DNA of 64,000 nt from Topomyia yanbarensis (lineage: Eukaryota; Arthropoda; Insecta; Diptera; Culicidae): contig NC_080672.1 in the NCBI RefSeq assembly GCF_030247195.1, positions 65,885,771 to 65,949,770 of the forward strand, written 5' to 3'. The notes under the pieces were generated by a model. The model was not told where the DNA came from and ran no database searches. It saw only the letters and a list, made by a program, of their open reading frames with translations. How positions within the stretch are numbered: position 1 is the first letter of the stretch; every line of letters starts with the position of its first letter. Below, one piece after another: positions 1 to 10,199 of this stretch. Both the position numbers and the translations under genes were made by a program.

Positions 1-1086
1 ATACACTTAAAACAAGAAGCACTATCATGTGCATACAGACTGCAGGTTACTGGGCTTTGGAACAGTAATCATGTTGATCTTGCTACCAGTCATACACGAT
101 TGTGGTCACAAATGGTTACATGGGGTGAAGATATTCTTGCTCCCAGCGATATTACACTCACTTGTAGTTTTCCTTACAGGACATTCCATGTTAAGATTCC
201 CTCTCGAGAGGAGTGGTTGTCTGGCTTTATGGAAAGACAACAACAAACGCAAGTAGTCTGTTACACTGACGGTTCTCTGATGGAGGGACGTGCTGGTGCT
301 GGTGTCTACTGTCGTGAAATGAGACTGGAACAATCTCACTCACTAGGTAGATACTGTACTGTATTCCAAGCAGAAATCTTTGCGATTATGTGCGGGGTGC
401 AATCGGCCCTTCAACTGAGTTTGTCCGGCAGAGTTATAAACTTCTGCTCCGATAGTCAGGCTGCAATCAAGGCCCTTAGCTCAGACAAATCCCGGTCCAT
501 GCTAGTGATCGCGTGCCGAACCCAAATCGAAGAACTAAGCATTGTCAACACTATTTACCTTGTCTGGGTGCCCGGACATTGCGGTATTACTGGAAATGAA
601 TGGGCTGACGAATTGGCCAGGGCAGGTTCAGCGATTGACTTCATTGGTCCTGAGCCCGCGCTGCCAATTTCGACAAGTTGGATAAGGGAAAAAATACGGT
701 CCTGGGCTTCGTCCGAGCACCGCAATTATTGGAGAAATCTACAAACGTGTCGCCAAACAAAGGCGTTTCTAGAACAACCATGCCCAGTGGTTTCGAAAAA
801 TCTCTTACATTTTTCGAAGCTCCACTGCGGCATGCTGACCAGGGCTTTAACCGGCCACTGCAAACTCAATTATCACATGGCAACTATTCAGCGCGCTGAG
901 TCTTTTTCATGTGATCTTTGTGAATCCGACTACGGAACTTCATATCATCTGATATGCAACTGCCCAGCGCTAGCGCAATTGCGATTACGAGTCTTCAGCC
1001 GTCCTTATATAGACGAAACCATGTTTGGTCGACTGAAACTCAGAGACATACTAAAGTTTCTTATCCAATGTGGTAAAGAGCTTTAG
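1..1086 (+). CDS. Non-LTR retrotransposon pol, C-terminal RNase H and zinc-knuckle part (5' end outside window)
   Basis: The frame is open from base 1 to the TAG at 1084, so the visible 361 residues are the tail of a longer ORF2 and no true start lies in the window. A ribonuclease HI domain is recognisable: Asp90 in YTDGS, Glu125 in FQAEIFAI, Asp151 in CSDSQAAI, His193 and Asp203 in GHCGITGNEWADELAR. A CX2CX8HX4C zinc knuckle follows (CDLCESDYGTSYHLICNC). This order is usual for LOA/I/R1-type elements, where RNase H degrades the RNA template during target-primed reverse transcription. The upstream residues (KQEALSCAYRLQVTGLW) resemble the RT-RNase H connection. All visible catalytic residues are intact, unlike in the neighbouring elements. 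The exact clade is uncertain. Confidence 0.85.
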   Translation: MHLKQEALSCAYRLQVTGLWNSNHVDLATSHTRLWSQMVTWGEDILAPSDITLTCSFPYRTFHVKIPSREEWLSGFMERQQQTQVVCYTDGSLMEGRAGAGVYCREMRLEQSHSLGRYCTVFQAEIFAIMCGVQSALQLSLSGRVINFCSDSQAAIKALSSDKSRSMLVIACRTQIEELSIVNTIYLVWVPGHCGITGNEWADELARAGSAIDFIGPEPALPISTSWIREKIRSWASSEHRNYWRNLQTCRQTKAFLEQPCPVVSKNLLHFSKLHCGMLTRALTGHCKLNYHMATIQRAESFSCDLCESDYGTSYHLICNCPALAQLRLRVFSRPYIDETMFGRLKLRDILKFLIQCGKEL

Positions 1087-1390
1087 GCTTATTCGCAGGC
1101 AAGTTGAACTACTTGTGAGTTTAATTTACCTGTTGTTTATTTTTTGTTTTGTGCTGTTTTTCCCACCCTTCCAAGTCTACTTCCCCACACCTCCTTGTCC
1201 TTTCCTTCCGCTCAGGAAATGATGAAAACACACGGCAAGGCACAAATCCCCGACTATGTACGGGGAACGTGCCATTTGAGCCAATATATTCTGATTCCTG
1301 ATTATATTATTATATTTTTTAAGGCGCCTCGAAAACAAGGAGTCGTTACATTGCATTTTACAGTCATTGAGTTCTTCGATTAGATATATC
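1087..1390 (+). other. 3' UTR of the first element and spacer
   Basis: No gene. A T-rich stretch follows the stop codon, then a short mixed sequence ending near an ATTATATTATTATA run at about 1300-1315 that may be the 3' terminus of the preceding retrotransposon. The reverse-strand element's 3' region begins near 1391. Confidence 0.35.
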
Positions 1391-1561
1391 GCTTGGGGGG
1401 GCGACAATATACTGGTAGGGCCGCGGAAGAACCTCCCCATCACCCAACCCGGGTGTGGCGGAAGTACCTACCTCCTCAGCGCCTGTTCGGAGTGAGGCGG
1501 ACGGCCCGTTATGCGGTGATGGTAGGTAGGGTGTTTAGGGCCAGTACGCTTGCGGTCCGCC

Positions 1562-2147
1562 TTAGAAGACTTCAAAAATATTGGCATACTTCAATAATGC
1601 CAGTAGTGTCTCTTCCTGTGCTGAGTTGTTCGATAGTATGTCCCGAATCGAAGAGGGCAGGTTATGGAGTCGCTGCAGGTCTTCGAGTTCCCGGCAGATT
1701 GGGAGTAGGTGCTCTACCGTGATTCTTGTATTGCAAGTCGGGCACATTGGAGGCTCGACGCGGGTTATGGTGTGGGTGATCTTCATGTGTTCTAGTCGTA
1801 GGCGCGAGAGTGCTCTTCGTTCCCTCCGGTCTTCAAGGTTGGTCCACTTCGCGAGATCTCTTTTTCCCTTCTGTGGGTAGCCTCGGAAGTTCCTCCAGTG
1901 GGCGATAAAGTGCTCGGAGACCTTGAATGCCCTAATAACGTCAGATGATGAGACCTGTTTGGAAAACAGAACGCATGAATGGCGGCCGAGTGCGGCCCCC
2001 TCATTACCGAGAATTCCACTGTACCTGGGAACCCAGCAGATATAACGTAAACGTAGTAAACGGGTCGCAGGATTACTCTATGGCTTGAACGTAGGTGTGC
2101 TTGGACTCCCCCGATTCCAGTGCTTTGATGACCGAGAGGGAATCGGA
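1562..2147 (-). pseudogene. RNase H end and C-terminal zinc knuckle of the I-superfamily pol
   Basis: Read from 2147 down, the translation gives YSDSLSVIKALESGESKH (RNase H Asp region), then an in-frame TAA and a one-base frameshift. Next come CWVPRYSGILGNEGAAL (the HxG/NExAD region, with the His replaced by Tyr and the final Asp lost), a linker rich in Arg and Lys, and a CX2CX7HX4C knuckle in CPTCNTRITVEHLLPIC. The stop is at 1562-1564. The RNase H cannot be active. From the second frame onward about 160 codons are open to the end. It abuts the plus-strand RTE fragment at 2148. Confidence 0.78.
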
Positions 2148-2148
2148 G

Positions 2149-3999
2149 TATGGTAGTCCGAAGTACCTTCATTCCCCGCAAAGATATACACAAAGCCATC
2201 TGGAGATCACCTGACCAATGCACTGAAAACCAAATCGATCACATTCTAATCGACGGGCGATTCTTCTCTGATATCACCAACGTTCGTACCTACCGCAGTG
2301 CGAATATAGATTCGGACAATTACCTAGTTGCAGTATGTATGCGCTCAAAACTCTCGACGGTGTACAACACTCGTCGTAGTCGGACGCCAAGGCCCAACAT
2401 CGCGCAACTACGGGACGCCGGGGTTGCCCTAGACTACGTACAGCAGGTAGAAGCAGCACTACCCACGGAAGAAGAGCTGGGCGCAGCTACTCTTGAAGAT
2501 GGCTGGAGGGAGATGCGTTCCGCCATAGGCACTACTGCTACAGCGACAGTAGGTACAGCGTTTCCGAATCGAGGAAACGACTGGTTCGATGACGAATGTA
2601 AGCAGTTAATAGAGGAGAAGAATGCAGCACGGGTAACGATGCTGCAGCACGGAGCGAGACAGAATGTGGAGCAATACAAACAAGCACGGAACAGGCAAAC
2701 CTCGGTCCTCCAGCGAAAGAAGCGCCAACAGGAGGAACGAGATCGCGAAGCGATGGAACAACTGTAACGCGTAAACGACACACGGAAGTTCTACGAGAAG
2801 CTGAACAGTTCGCGCAAAGGCTACGTTCCGCAAGCCGATATGTGCAGGGACTTAGACCTTCTTACGAACGAGTGTGAGGTGATTGAGAGGTGGAAGCAGT
2901 ACTATGACGAGCAGCTCAACGGTGAAGCAGCAGAAGACGAAGGTGTTATGGCAACAGATCTTGGAGCACGCGCAGAAAACTATAGGCTGCCGGCCCCTGA
3001 GCTCCAAGAAGTCAAGGAGGAGATCGGTCGGCTGAAAAACAACAAAACTGCCGGTGTAGATAAACTACCCAGCGAGCTATTAAAATACGATGGTGAAACA
3101 CTGGCTAGAGCGCTGCGCTGGGTAATCGCCAAAATTTGGGAGGAGGAGATTCTTCCGGAGGAGTGGATGTAGGGTGTCGTTTGCCCAATCTACAAAAAGG
3201 GTGACAAGTTGGATTGCTGCAACTACCGCGCGATCACACTACTTAGCGCCGTCTACAAGATCCTCTCCCAAATTCTTTGCCGTCGATTGTCACCATTTGC
3301 AAGGGAGTTCGTGGGGCACTGCCAAGCGGGATTCATGGGTTCCCGCGCCACAATAGAACAAATATTCGCGAATCGGGAGATTTTGCAGAAGTACAACGTT
3401 ATTCGATGTCAAATCGGCATATGACACAATCGATCGAGATCTGCTATAGCCGATAATGCACGAGTACGGTTTTCCGGATAAGTTAACACGATTAGTCAAA
3501 GTGACGATGGATCGGGTGATGTGCGTTGTTCGAGTATCAGGGACACTCTCGAGTTCCTTTGTATCTCGAAGAGGGTTACGGCAAGGTGATGGTCTATCGT
3601 GCCTGCTGTTCAACGTTGCGTTAGTAGGTGTAATAAAGAGAGCGGGGATAGATACGAGTGGCACGATCTTCGAGAAGTCCATCCAGCTTCTTGGCTTCGC
3701 CGATGACATTGACATAATGCCACGGAACTTTGCGGCGATGTCGGAAGCGTACATCAGACTGAAAGCTGAAGCCAGCAGGATTGGCCTTGCCATCAAAGTT
3801 TCGAAGACAAAATACATGAGAGGAAGAGGTTCTAGAGACGACAATGTGGACCTCCCATCCCGAGTTCGGATTGACGATGACGAAATCGAGATGGTCGACG
3901 AATTTGTGTATTTGGGCTCACTGGTAACCGCCGACAACGATACCAGCAGAGATATTCAGATCTTTGATTCAGATCGTGCTTACTTTGATCTCCGGAGGA
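2149..3999 (+). pseudogene. RTE/CFDP2-like retrotransposon pol fragment, copy 1 (EN tail plus RT)
   Basis: It starts inside the endonuclease (MVVRSTFIPRKD, then ENQIDHILIDG, the D-H catalytic end) and continues through a long basic linker into RT: NYRAITLLSAVYKIL, the AGFMGSRAT region, FDVKSAYDTIDRDLL (motif A, catalytic Asp), RRGLRQGDGLSCLLFN (motif B) and GFADDIDIM (motif C). It breaks off at RAYFDLRRT. Disabling lesions are TAA at 2765, TAG at 3170, a deletion/frameshift near 3395 and TAG near 3447. Copy 2 at 20.2-21.7 kb has a Tyr codon where this copy has the first stop. Both ends are missing, which simple 5'-truncated insertion does not produce. The RTE assignment is tentative. Confidence 0.8.
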
Positions 4000-5224
4000 C
4001 GCCTTTAGCTTCCCGAAACAGGTTCGACTGCTTACCTCCAATGCCCACCCTGAAACTTCGGTCACTGAGGTACTGCTTGAGGAAGCAGCCGCTAACACTC
4101 CATTGGTGCAGCTGGCGAAATACTCTTTCACGCCATACCTTGTTGTAGGCTTTGGAAAGATCTAGGATGGTGATGTCTGCATGCAAGTCGTTGCCTATGG
4201 CGTCACTTACTATTTCACCGAGGCAGCCTAGATGAATTGCTGTGCCAAGTCCCCTACGGAATGCGAACAGTCGATGGTCGAGAAACTCTTGTTTCTCGAG
4301 GAAGGTCATCAGGCGTCTGTTTACCGTTCTTTCCATCGTCTGCACAATACAGGTTCTACCTGTATTGTGCAGATGGAGGTCATTCGGGCTCCTGGTTCCC
4401 TCGCATTTCTTCGGAATGGGAATCATGAGTGCGGTTCTCCAGCTGTCTGGGAAGGACCCGCCTTCCCATATCCTGTTGAATACGTTTAGGAATGCTCGCA
4501 CCGGTGGTAAATGCCTTAACAGGTGATAACCAACGTTGTCGAGTCCCGTTGAGTTGCCCTTTGCAGTACTCAGTGCGGTGACCAGTTCTCCTCCTGTGAA
4601 AGGTTTGTTTTAATCCTCGCTAGCGTCTGGACTGAATGTTGTAGGGTTCGCTTTCATTGTCCTCTTCGTTCTCAGGAAGGAAGGTGGGAGGGAGGAATCC
4701 CCAGAAAGAAGCGCGAAGTGTTGACCGATTGCATTAGCAATTTCAGAGGGGTCAACTGTAGTGGTACCATTAACCGTTAGTGTGAAGCCGTTTTGCCTGC
4801 TTTTGCCGCTTAGGGCATTGACCCTTCTCCACAGATCCGTAGTAAACGAATCGGAGCTGATCCCGTCCAGGAAAGATGCCCAGATGGCCTCCTTGGCTTT
4901 CTCGATGACCCGCCTGGTCTGGTTCCTGAGGCGGCGAAAATCCGCCCATCTCTCATCCCACCGATGATGGTCAAGGGGGGTATTTTTAACATTTCGAAGA
5001 GCTTTTCGTCGATCTTTGATTACCCTCGCTTTTGGTTTCCCCCAAAGAACCGCTCGCTGGTTTGGGGAATGCATGGTTGTTATGACCTCTACAATCTCGT
5101 CTGGTAAACAGTCCCGGTCTCGATCGAGTGCATCCGAAATCTTCGTTATCTTCGTAGGTGGGCCACTCCGCCCGATCATAGAGCCAACGGTGACACCGCG
5201 ACGTAGAGGGGAGCATCCGATCAT
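4000..5224 (-). pseudogene. Pre-RT linker and RT fingers/palm of the I-superfamily pol
   Basis: One frame runs from 5224 to 4000 with a single internal TAA at 4610. The first 200 codons are the basic linker between endonuclease and RT (WDERWADFRRLRNQTRR, LWRRVNALSGKS). RT follows: STGLDNVGYHLL, WRTALMIPIPKK, FAFRRGLGTAIHLG, ITILDLSKAYNKVW (motif A, Asp retained) and YLSDRSFRVGIGG. The frame ends at the start of motif B, where GVPQGS would be expected; the sequence instead runs into the plus-strand RTE fragment. Between PIPKK and MERTVNRRL the conserved YRPISL segment is replaced by residues encoded by a perfect palindrome at 4339-4373. Confidence 0.8.
4339..4373. repeat. Perfect 16-bp palindrome inside the RT domain
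   Basis: Arms TCTGCACAATACAGGT and ACCTGTATTGTGCAGA are separated by the three bases TCT. The palindrome lies in the reverse-strand RT where the strongly conserved YRPISL block should be, so it replaced family sequence, not merely interrupted it. Confidence 0.9.
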
Positions 5225-6311
5225 AGGAGACTACGATAGGGAAGTGATCGATGTTTCCAGTATCGGCGAAAACCGATCATCCGCAGGCTCCAACAATGGA
5301 GATAGAACATATGGTTAAATCTAAGGCGGATGTGGATCGGCCCTGGAGGAAGATGCTGCTGCCGTCATGTAACGTCACCGCGTTGCTCTCTTCAATGGCC
5401 TCGATGATGTCATTACCACGATGGCAACACCTTTTTGAACCTCACGCTGTGTGGTGGGCGTTAAATTCACCCATTAATAGGAAAGGGGTGTGTAGTTGCT
5501 TGGAGAGATTTCGCAATTTATTTCCTACGTTACTGACTTCCTGAGGGATGTAAATAGACGCTACTGTGTGGGAAAGTTGATTTTTCTTCCCACTACACTG
5601 AGGTCTCAATCCGTTGGTGTTTTATTGGATGGCCAGTGTGCAGTTTGTTCCGTCGGGTAGTAGGGTTGAACTGGGGTTAGAGCTATTCCTGGCCGGACTT
5701 CTGCTGGATACCATTTGGATGGGCCTTGTGGAAGTTAGAGGTACGGGTGGTGATGAATCCGCCGCGGGTGTGCCTGTCGTTAGTGTTTCTGTAGAAAAGG
5801 TAGAGGCAACAGCAGTTGGGTTCAGATGGGTTCTGAGGTTGTAGAGACTTACCTGGGAAGACCCCGGGTTCCCCGCGCTGACAGCCGTCGGGGACTTATC
5901 GAATGTCTCCGGTACCTCCCGAGTCGGAGGCGACGCGAGGAAGGGGGGTTTTTTGATGCACGGTAAACAGGATTTGTTGTTAGCTGTTTTGGAATTGACG
6001 TTATCTTCGGTGACGCTGAGGTTTGGCGTTAATGCGGCTGATTTTGTACCATGGCGCCCAGTGAGAATGTAGAATGCAACAGTTGAGACCGGTCGGATTA
6101 CAGGGTTGGTAAAGCTTACCCGGGAAAGCCCCGGGCTCTCCGCGCCGGCAACCGTCGGGGACTCATCGAGTATTTCCGGAGCTTTCCGAGTCGGGGGTGA
6201 CGCGGGGAAAGGGTACGGTATGCAGATTTTTTTGATCGTTCTCTCCCATTGTGATTTCGAGTGTACGGATCCTGCAGATCCGGTGTAGTTGTAGCGATTT
6301 TCAACGTTCAT
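5225..6311 (-). pseudogene. Pro/Ser-rich leader fused to AP-type endonuclease, I-superfamily element
   Basis: A 229-codon Pro/Ser/Thr-rich segment (6311-5622) contains two copies of a module beginning ASPPTR and containing PE, DSPT/KSPT and PG. It runs in the same frame into the endonuclease start (IQ-stop-NTNGLR), then LLMGEFNAHHTA, SALDLTIC and NIDHFPIVVS, which correspond to the GDFNAHH, ID and SDH catalytic blocks. Three in-frame stops fall where Trp is expected: TAA at about 5620 and TGA near 5453 and 5266. The catalytic Asp of GDFN is Glu. The enzyme would nick target DNA in an intact element. A frameshift near 5150 moves to the pre-RT frame. Confidence 0.72.
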
Positions 6312-6660
6312 GTCTCCTCTCCTGTAGAGGAATCGAACTGGGTACCAAGAGCAACCGGCGACAGGGCTTAGATTGCGGAACCGAATGCTGGTGTGGCTAT
6401 GGTCCAGTCGGTTGGAGGTCGATTCTTCCGTATTAAGTTTATTTGCTTTTAGCCGAAGCAGCGGGTCAGGCCAACGATGGTTGGCGGCGGAGTACCGCCT
6501 GGCAGGTATTGGCCTAAAAGATTTGGGGGCAGTCGGTTGTTGACTGTTGCATTTAGTCTGAAGGTACTTGCCTGGATAAAACTGGGGCCTGCGCCGTCAG
6601 CCGCCGGAGGTGCGTCGGGAAAACCCGGAACGTTGGGGTCGACGCGGGAGGATTGTTTGT
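5845..6660 (-). repeat. Three diverged direct repeats at the 5' end of the I-superfamily element
   Basis: Related blocks of about 100-130 bp occur at about 5845-5960, 6107-6240 and 6560-6660. They share CCGGG-rich sequence, GCCGTCGGGGACT-like or diverged equivalents, and an end like GACGCGGGGAAAGG. The two inner copies encode the duplicated Pro/Ser module of the leader. Repeated 5' monomers are known from some non-LTR elements; the role here is inferred. Confidence 0.6.
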
Positions 6661-6669
6661 TTGGTTTCG

Positions 6670-8130
6670 ACTCTATATTGAGTCTACGCTGTATTCACTC
6701 TTGTCCAGCTCGTAGTTACAACCGACCAGAATACGACGTACATAGCTTAATAGGCTTGAATCTCCCAATTATAGCATCTGATGTCTTTTTTAATCTTTCA
6801 AAAGTGCCTCTTTATTTCTCTTTTAAATGTCCTTTTCTTACATAGAAATCGAAAAGAGAAAGTCCGTTTGCTATGAAATTTGGCAGCCGAATAAATCCAA
6901 CCGATTCCAGTGATAGAACAAACTCTGGCCGATATCAATGTCGATGAAATGAGCTTCTTCTCGGTTAATTGGTCATTCAATCCGGGACCTGGAGAATTTC
7001 CTTTGGTCTCTGAGAAGACACATCGACGTTTTGGTGACTCATCTTTTGCTAGAGTTATCTGGCCAATGGAATTTTTTTTCGTTTTTGCTGGAAATTCGCT
7101 AACACGCTTTCAATCCTTAAAACGGGAAAAGGGGAAACATTAATAACTATCGTGGAATAACTTCATTGAGCGCTCTCTCGAGTTGGTGATTATGGACCGA
7201 CTTCACGATGAATGCAAGCAGTACCTAATCTACGATTAATATAGCTGCATGCCTGGATGCTTAACAGCGACTAACCTGCCGAGTCTAGCATAACAGGAAG
7301 TATGGAATGTCGTGCTCAAACTGATTTCATATTATACCAACTTATCCCATGTTTGACATATAACAATCCAAAAAAAATTGAAATTTGGAATAAACGGTAG
7401 ATTTGCAGCGGTCCCAGAGAATCGAGACAATCTACATCACATACTTATTTTGACATCAGGAATAGCGGATGGAAGCTACTTGAGACCTTTGATGTTTCTG
7501 CTTTACGTCAATGATCTTTATTTAATACTGAAAACTCCTCGCCGGTCCAGTACAGACGACCTCAAAATATTTCGTCTCATCCGCTCAATTCAGGATTGCC
7601 GATTTTTCCAAAAATAGCAGGAAACCTTCGCTGAATGTGGTGTAGCAAGAACTGGGTGTGTGTAAATCCGTAAAAAGTGCCATATACATATCCCCTTCAA
7701 ACTGAAACGGTCGGTACAGTTGTCCTCGTTTCTTCCTCCTTTAAGATTCAAAACAATTCGTTAATTAAATTATTCATTAAATGAATAATTTTATTGCCGT
7801 CTATTTTTGAAACATCTTCAAACCCAACTCTGCACAGTAGGCCTGGCCGTTTTAATATTTGCGACATATAAAAATATGCTTCAAATATTAATATTGACAA
7901 GAAAAACACTACAGAATAACTGCAGTGTTTTTCAGGATGCTTTTCAATACTGGCTGTGTAAGGGTTAGAATAGAATCGAATAGAATGGAATACTATTCCC
8001 CAGGCCTTTTAAGCTGCCGAAAACCTTCGGAGAAGGCACAGTCGATTGAGAGGTGACGGGGCCAGGCAGTCCCCTTTCGGCTGTCCTGTTTTTTTACTCG
8101 TCTGATAAGGTCACCCAAGGTATTAAAAAC
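6670..8130 (+). mobile_element. Degraded composite element, copy a (CR1-type RT fragment)
   Basis: The stretch matches the copy at 36723-38808 in patches. One is around 6690-6780 (GAATCTCCCAATT). Another is 6925-7130 (ATCAATGTCGATGAAA, CTGAGAAGACACATCG). The third is 8010-8120 (a GAGAGGTRACGG box, then CTGTCCTG, TTTTTTACTCGTCTGATA and GGTCACCC). An RT fragment lies between. The outer terminal repeats seen in copy c are not clear here apart from GGTCACCC on the right. Confidence 0.55.
7141..7690 (+). pseudogene. CR1-like RT fragment (composite copy a)
   Basis: Across frames the translation shows NYRGITSLSAL, LVIMDRLHDECKQYL, GCLTATNLPSL, then after a gap TSGIADGSYLRPLMFLLYVND (a decayed SGIPQGSxLGPLLFLL motif B), TPRRSSTDDLKIFRLI (YADD replaced by STDD) and FAECGV. 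The block between motif A and motif B is missing, as in the copies at 11.3-12.3 kb and 38.3-38.6 kb. It cannot be functional. Confidence 0.7.
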
Positions 8131-8219
8131 TCTGTTTTGGGATGGTCTACCGTAGATGAGTTGGCGGCAATCGATTGAGAGACATTCTTCTCTGCATCTT
8201 CCACGCAAGCTAGTCCATG

Positions 8220-10190
8220 ATGTGCTGTCTGATTACAGTTGCACGTAGGAGTTTGCCCCTCATGGGAGCAGTTTGTTTAATTGTTGTTCCGTGAGTTTAA
8301 AGTTTTATAGTCAAGTAGAAGGAAACAGTTCTTTCGATCGTCATTCTCACTACAAAAACCGCCGTTAGGAATACCCGGGCAGAAGTTTCTTCAAATATCA
8401 GGTGAACCGAATTCTATTTCGTTCAAGAAGAGTATAAATATTTTCTGCCTTGGAATATCTCAAAATGGCCTGAGGATGTTCCCCTTCACAGGCGTGCTTC
8501 CTACTTTAGCTAAAACAATTGGAAATGCTGCTTTAAACCGGAACCAATTTGCTATTGGACGTGGAATAAATTGGGAGGAGTACCCAGCATTTTTTGAAAG
8601 TCAGCTGCATTTTTCGTCATCCATTAAACAACAACTGTATCCAGTCAACTTGTACAGCTTTAAAGCGCTCCTCTTGAAAACAATTTGCTAACGTTCATCG
8701 CGATTTGAGAAGTTTTGAACCATGTAAGGTTGCTATTCCGCTCTTGCCTCTAGCTTCTGAACGTAACGTTGCAAAACATCGTCATTTTTGGCAATGCTAC
8801 GCCATGAAATCTGATGAAAGTATCACCAACCTTTCCCCTCATCTTATGATACGCGACTCTCGATTGCCTACCTGCTACACGCTGATGACCCTATGTCAAC
8901 ATAATCTTGAACCTTTTAGTACACTTGAGATGGCATTGTTTCCCATGGGCATCTTTGCATTTTCCATGTGAGTGAACAAAATTTTTCCACTCGTTCCAAA
9001 TTGGCTCACTTCCATCGTTGCAGCAACAAAATGTACAAGAGAAATTAACCGGATGTAAACAACGCACTTCAAAGAGAAACTGTGCAAAATTTAGTTAATT
9101 TCTGTTGAGTGGGAAAAAGTTACAGCCGGATGTAAGCGTTGCAATAGTTTGGTGTTCAGAATAGTTTTTTCCCCGGTCATTTTTTTTTCTTATGCGGGGA
9201 AATCCTGTGTAGTTCCATAGGCAATTAATCCAAATGGTTAGAAGTTGTTTCTTTTTTGTAATTTTTATAAGACAATCATTCAAAAATCTTCTGAACGATT
9301 CGAATCTGAAGATCACTCTTCGCTCCTGACTCCGGCCAGTTTCAACCTCAAATAACAATTGGAGATCAATCTGAAATCCGTGCTGTTGCTAAGCGTACTA
9401 TTACTAGGAATTCTCCGTTGTGCACAGCTCGACTGTCGTATGAAACCGTCGCATTTCCTACTGCACCACCAGTACTAGGCGTACTGCCATAGTTTTAATT
9501 CTATTTACTGTTTACTGTTCATATTTATCAACCTCCTACAACAATGTTGTTCCAAGAAAAGACTGAATGGTTGACATGGCTTATGTTGTTATTACGACTA
9601 TACTTACTTTTCACATGCAAACTATTTTTCTGCTTCTCTGCATTCCTGTTTCACCAACAGCAACAGTTTTTTTTTCTCCTGCCACTGATTCCATCAAGAG
9701 TCCTACAAAAACCTTTCACGTGCAGCAAAACTATCACTGGTTCTTCTTTTTCGTAACACCACTTCTCCAGCGGCATTCAAAGCTCAAAGGAGAACTCAAG
9801 TCGGTATTCTTTCGACGACCAGTTCCGAGCAGAAACATATTTTAATTGGATTTTCTGCCAGTTAACAAGCCAGACGCGAGCACAGCCATTTCTCGGACTG
9901 TTGCAAACGTATCAATCGACAGAGTAACAGAAGCGTTATTTGCCAAATTCTTTCACAATTCACGAAACGGTTGCTGCAGTTTTTCCCTAGTAACACTAAT
10001 CAACCATCAGGGAACAAATACTCATTCGAAACTATCTAAAAAATGTTGCGTCAATCACACAATCACTTCCGTCTTCTCATGTGTAGTGCGGCACAAGCAA
10101 TTCACAGATCCGTACTCCATATCGGTACACGTGCAAAAACAAACCAGTATGTAGCGTTCTCACCGATTCAACTCGTTAGCAACGCACCCT
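8220..10190. other. No gene recognised
   Basis: AT-rich sequence with short open frames that lack family motifs. I see no terminal repeats, RNA gene or conserved domain that I can support in this stretch. Confidence 0.4.
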
Positions 10191-10199
10191 ATCTCCTAT

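Larger units (their letters stand above)
1391..6660 (-). mobile_element. I-superfamily non-LTR retrotransposon, interrupted and degraded
   Basis: Reading leftwards, the blocks follow the order expected for one element: 5' repeats (about 6660-5845), Pro/Ser-rich leader, endonuclease, pre-RT linker, RT fingers/palm up to motif B, then after an interruption RNase H and a C-terminal zinc knuckle ending at 1562, followed by a 3' UTR to about 1391. The interruption (about 2149-3999) is a plus-strand RTE-like segment. The RT from motif B onward and the N-terminal half of RNase H are missing, so the insertion is coupled to a deletion of several hundred bases. That both flanks belong to one element is inferred from orientation, order and family resemblance. 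Confidence 0.7.

Noticed and set aside
1792..2223. Reverse-strand open frame of 143 codons
   Set aside because: It crosses the junction between two elements, and the true RNase H/zinc-knuckle frame lies in another phase over much of it.
4610..4640. End of a gene at the TAA at 4610
   Set aside because: The same frame continues directly into RT motifs, so it is a nonsense mutation, not a gene boundary.
9544..9845. Small membrane-protein gene
   Set aside because: Hydrophobic frame arises from T-rich DNA; no start context, splice sites or conservation evidence.
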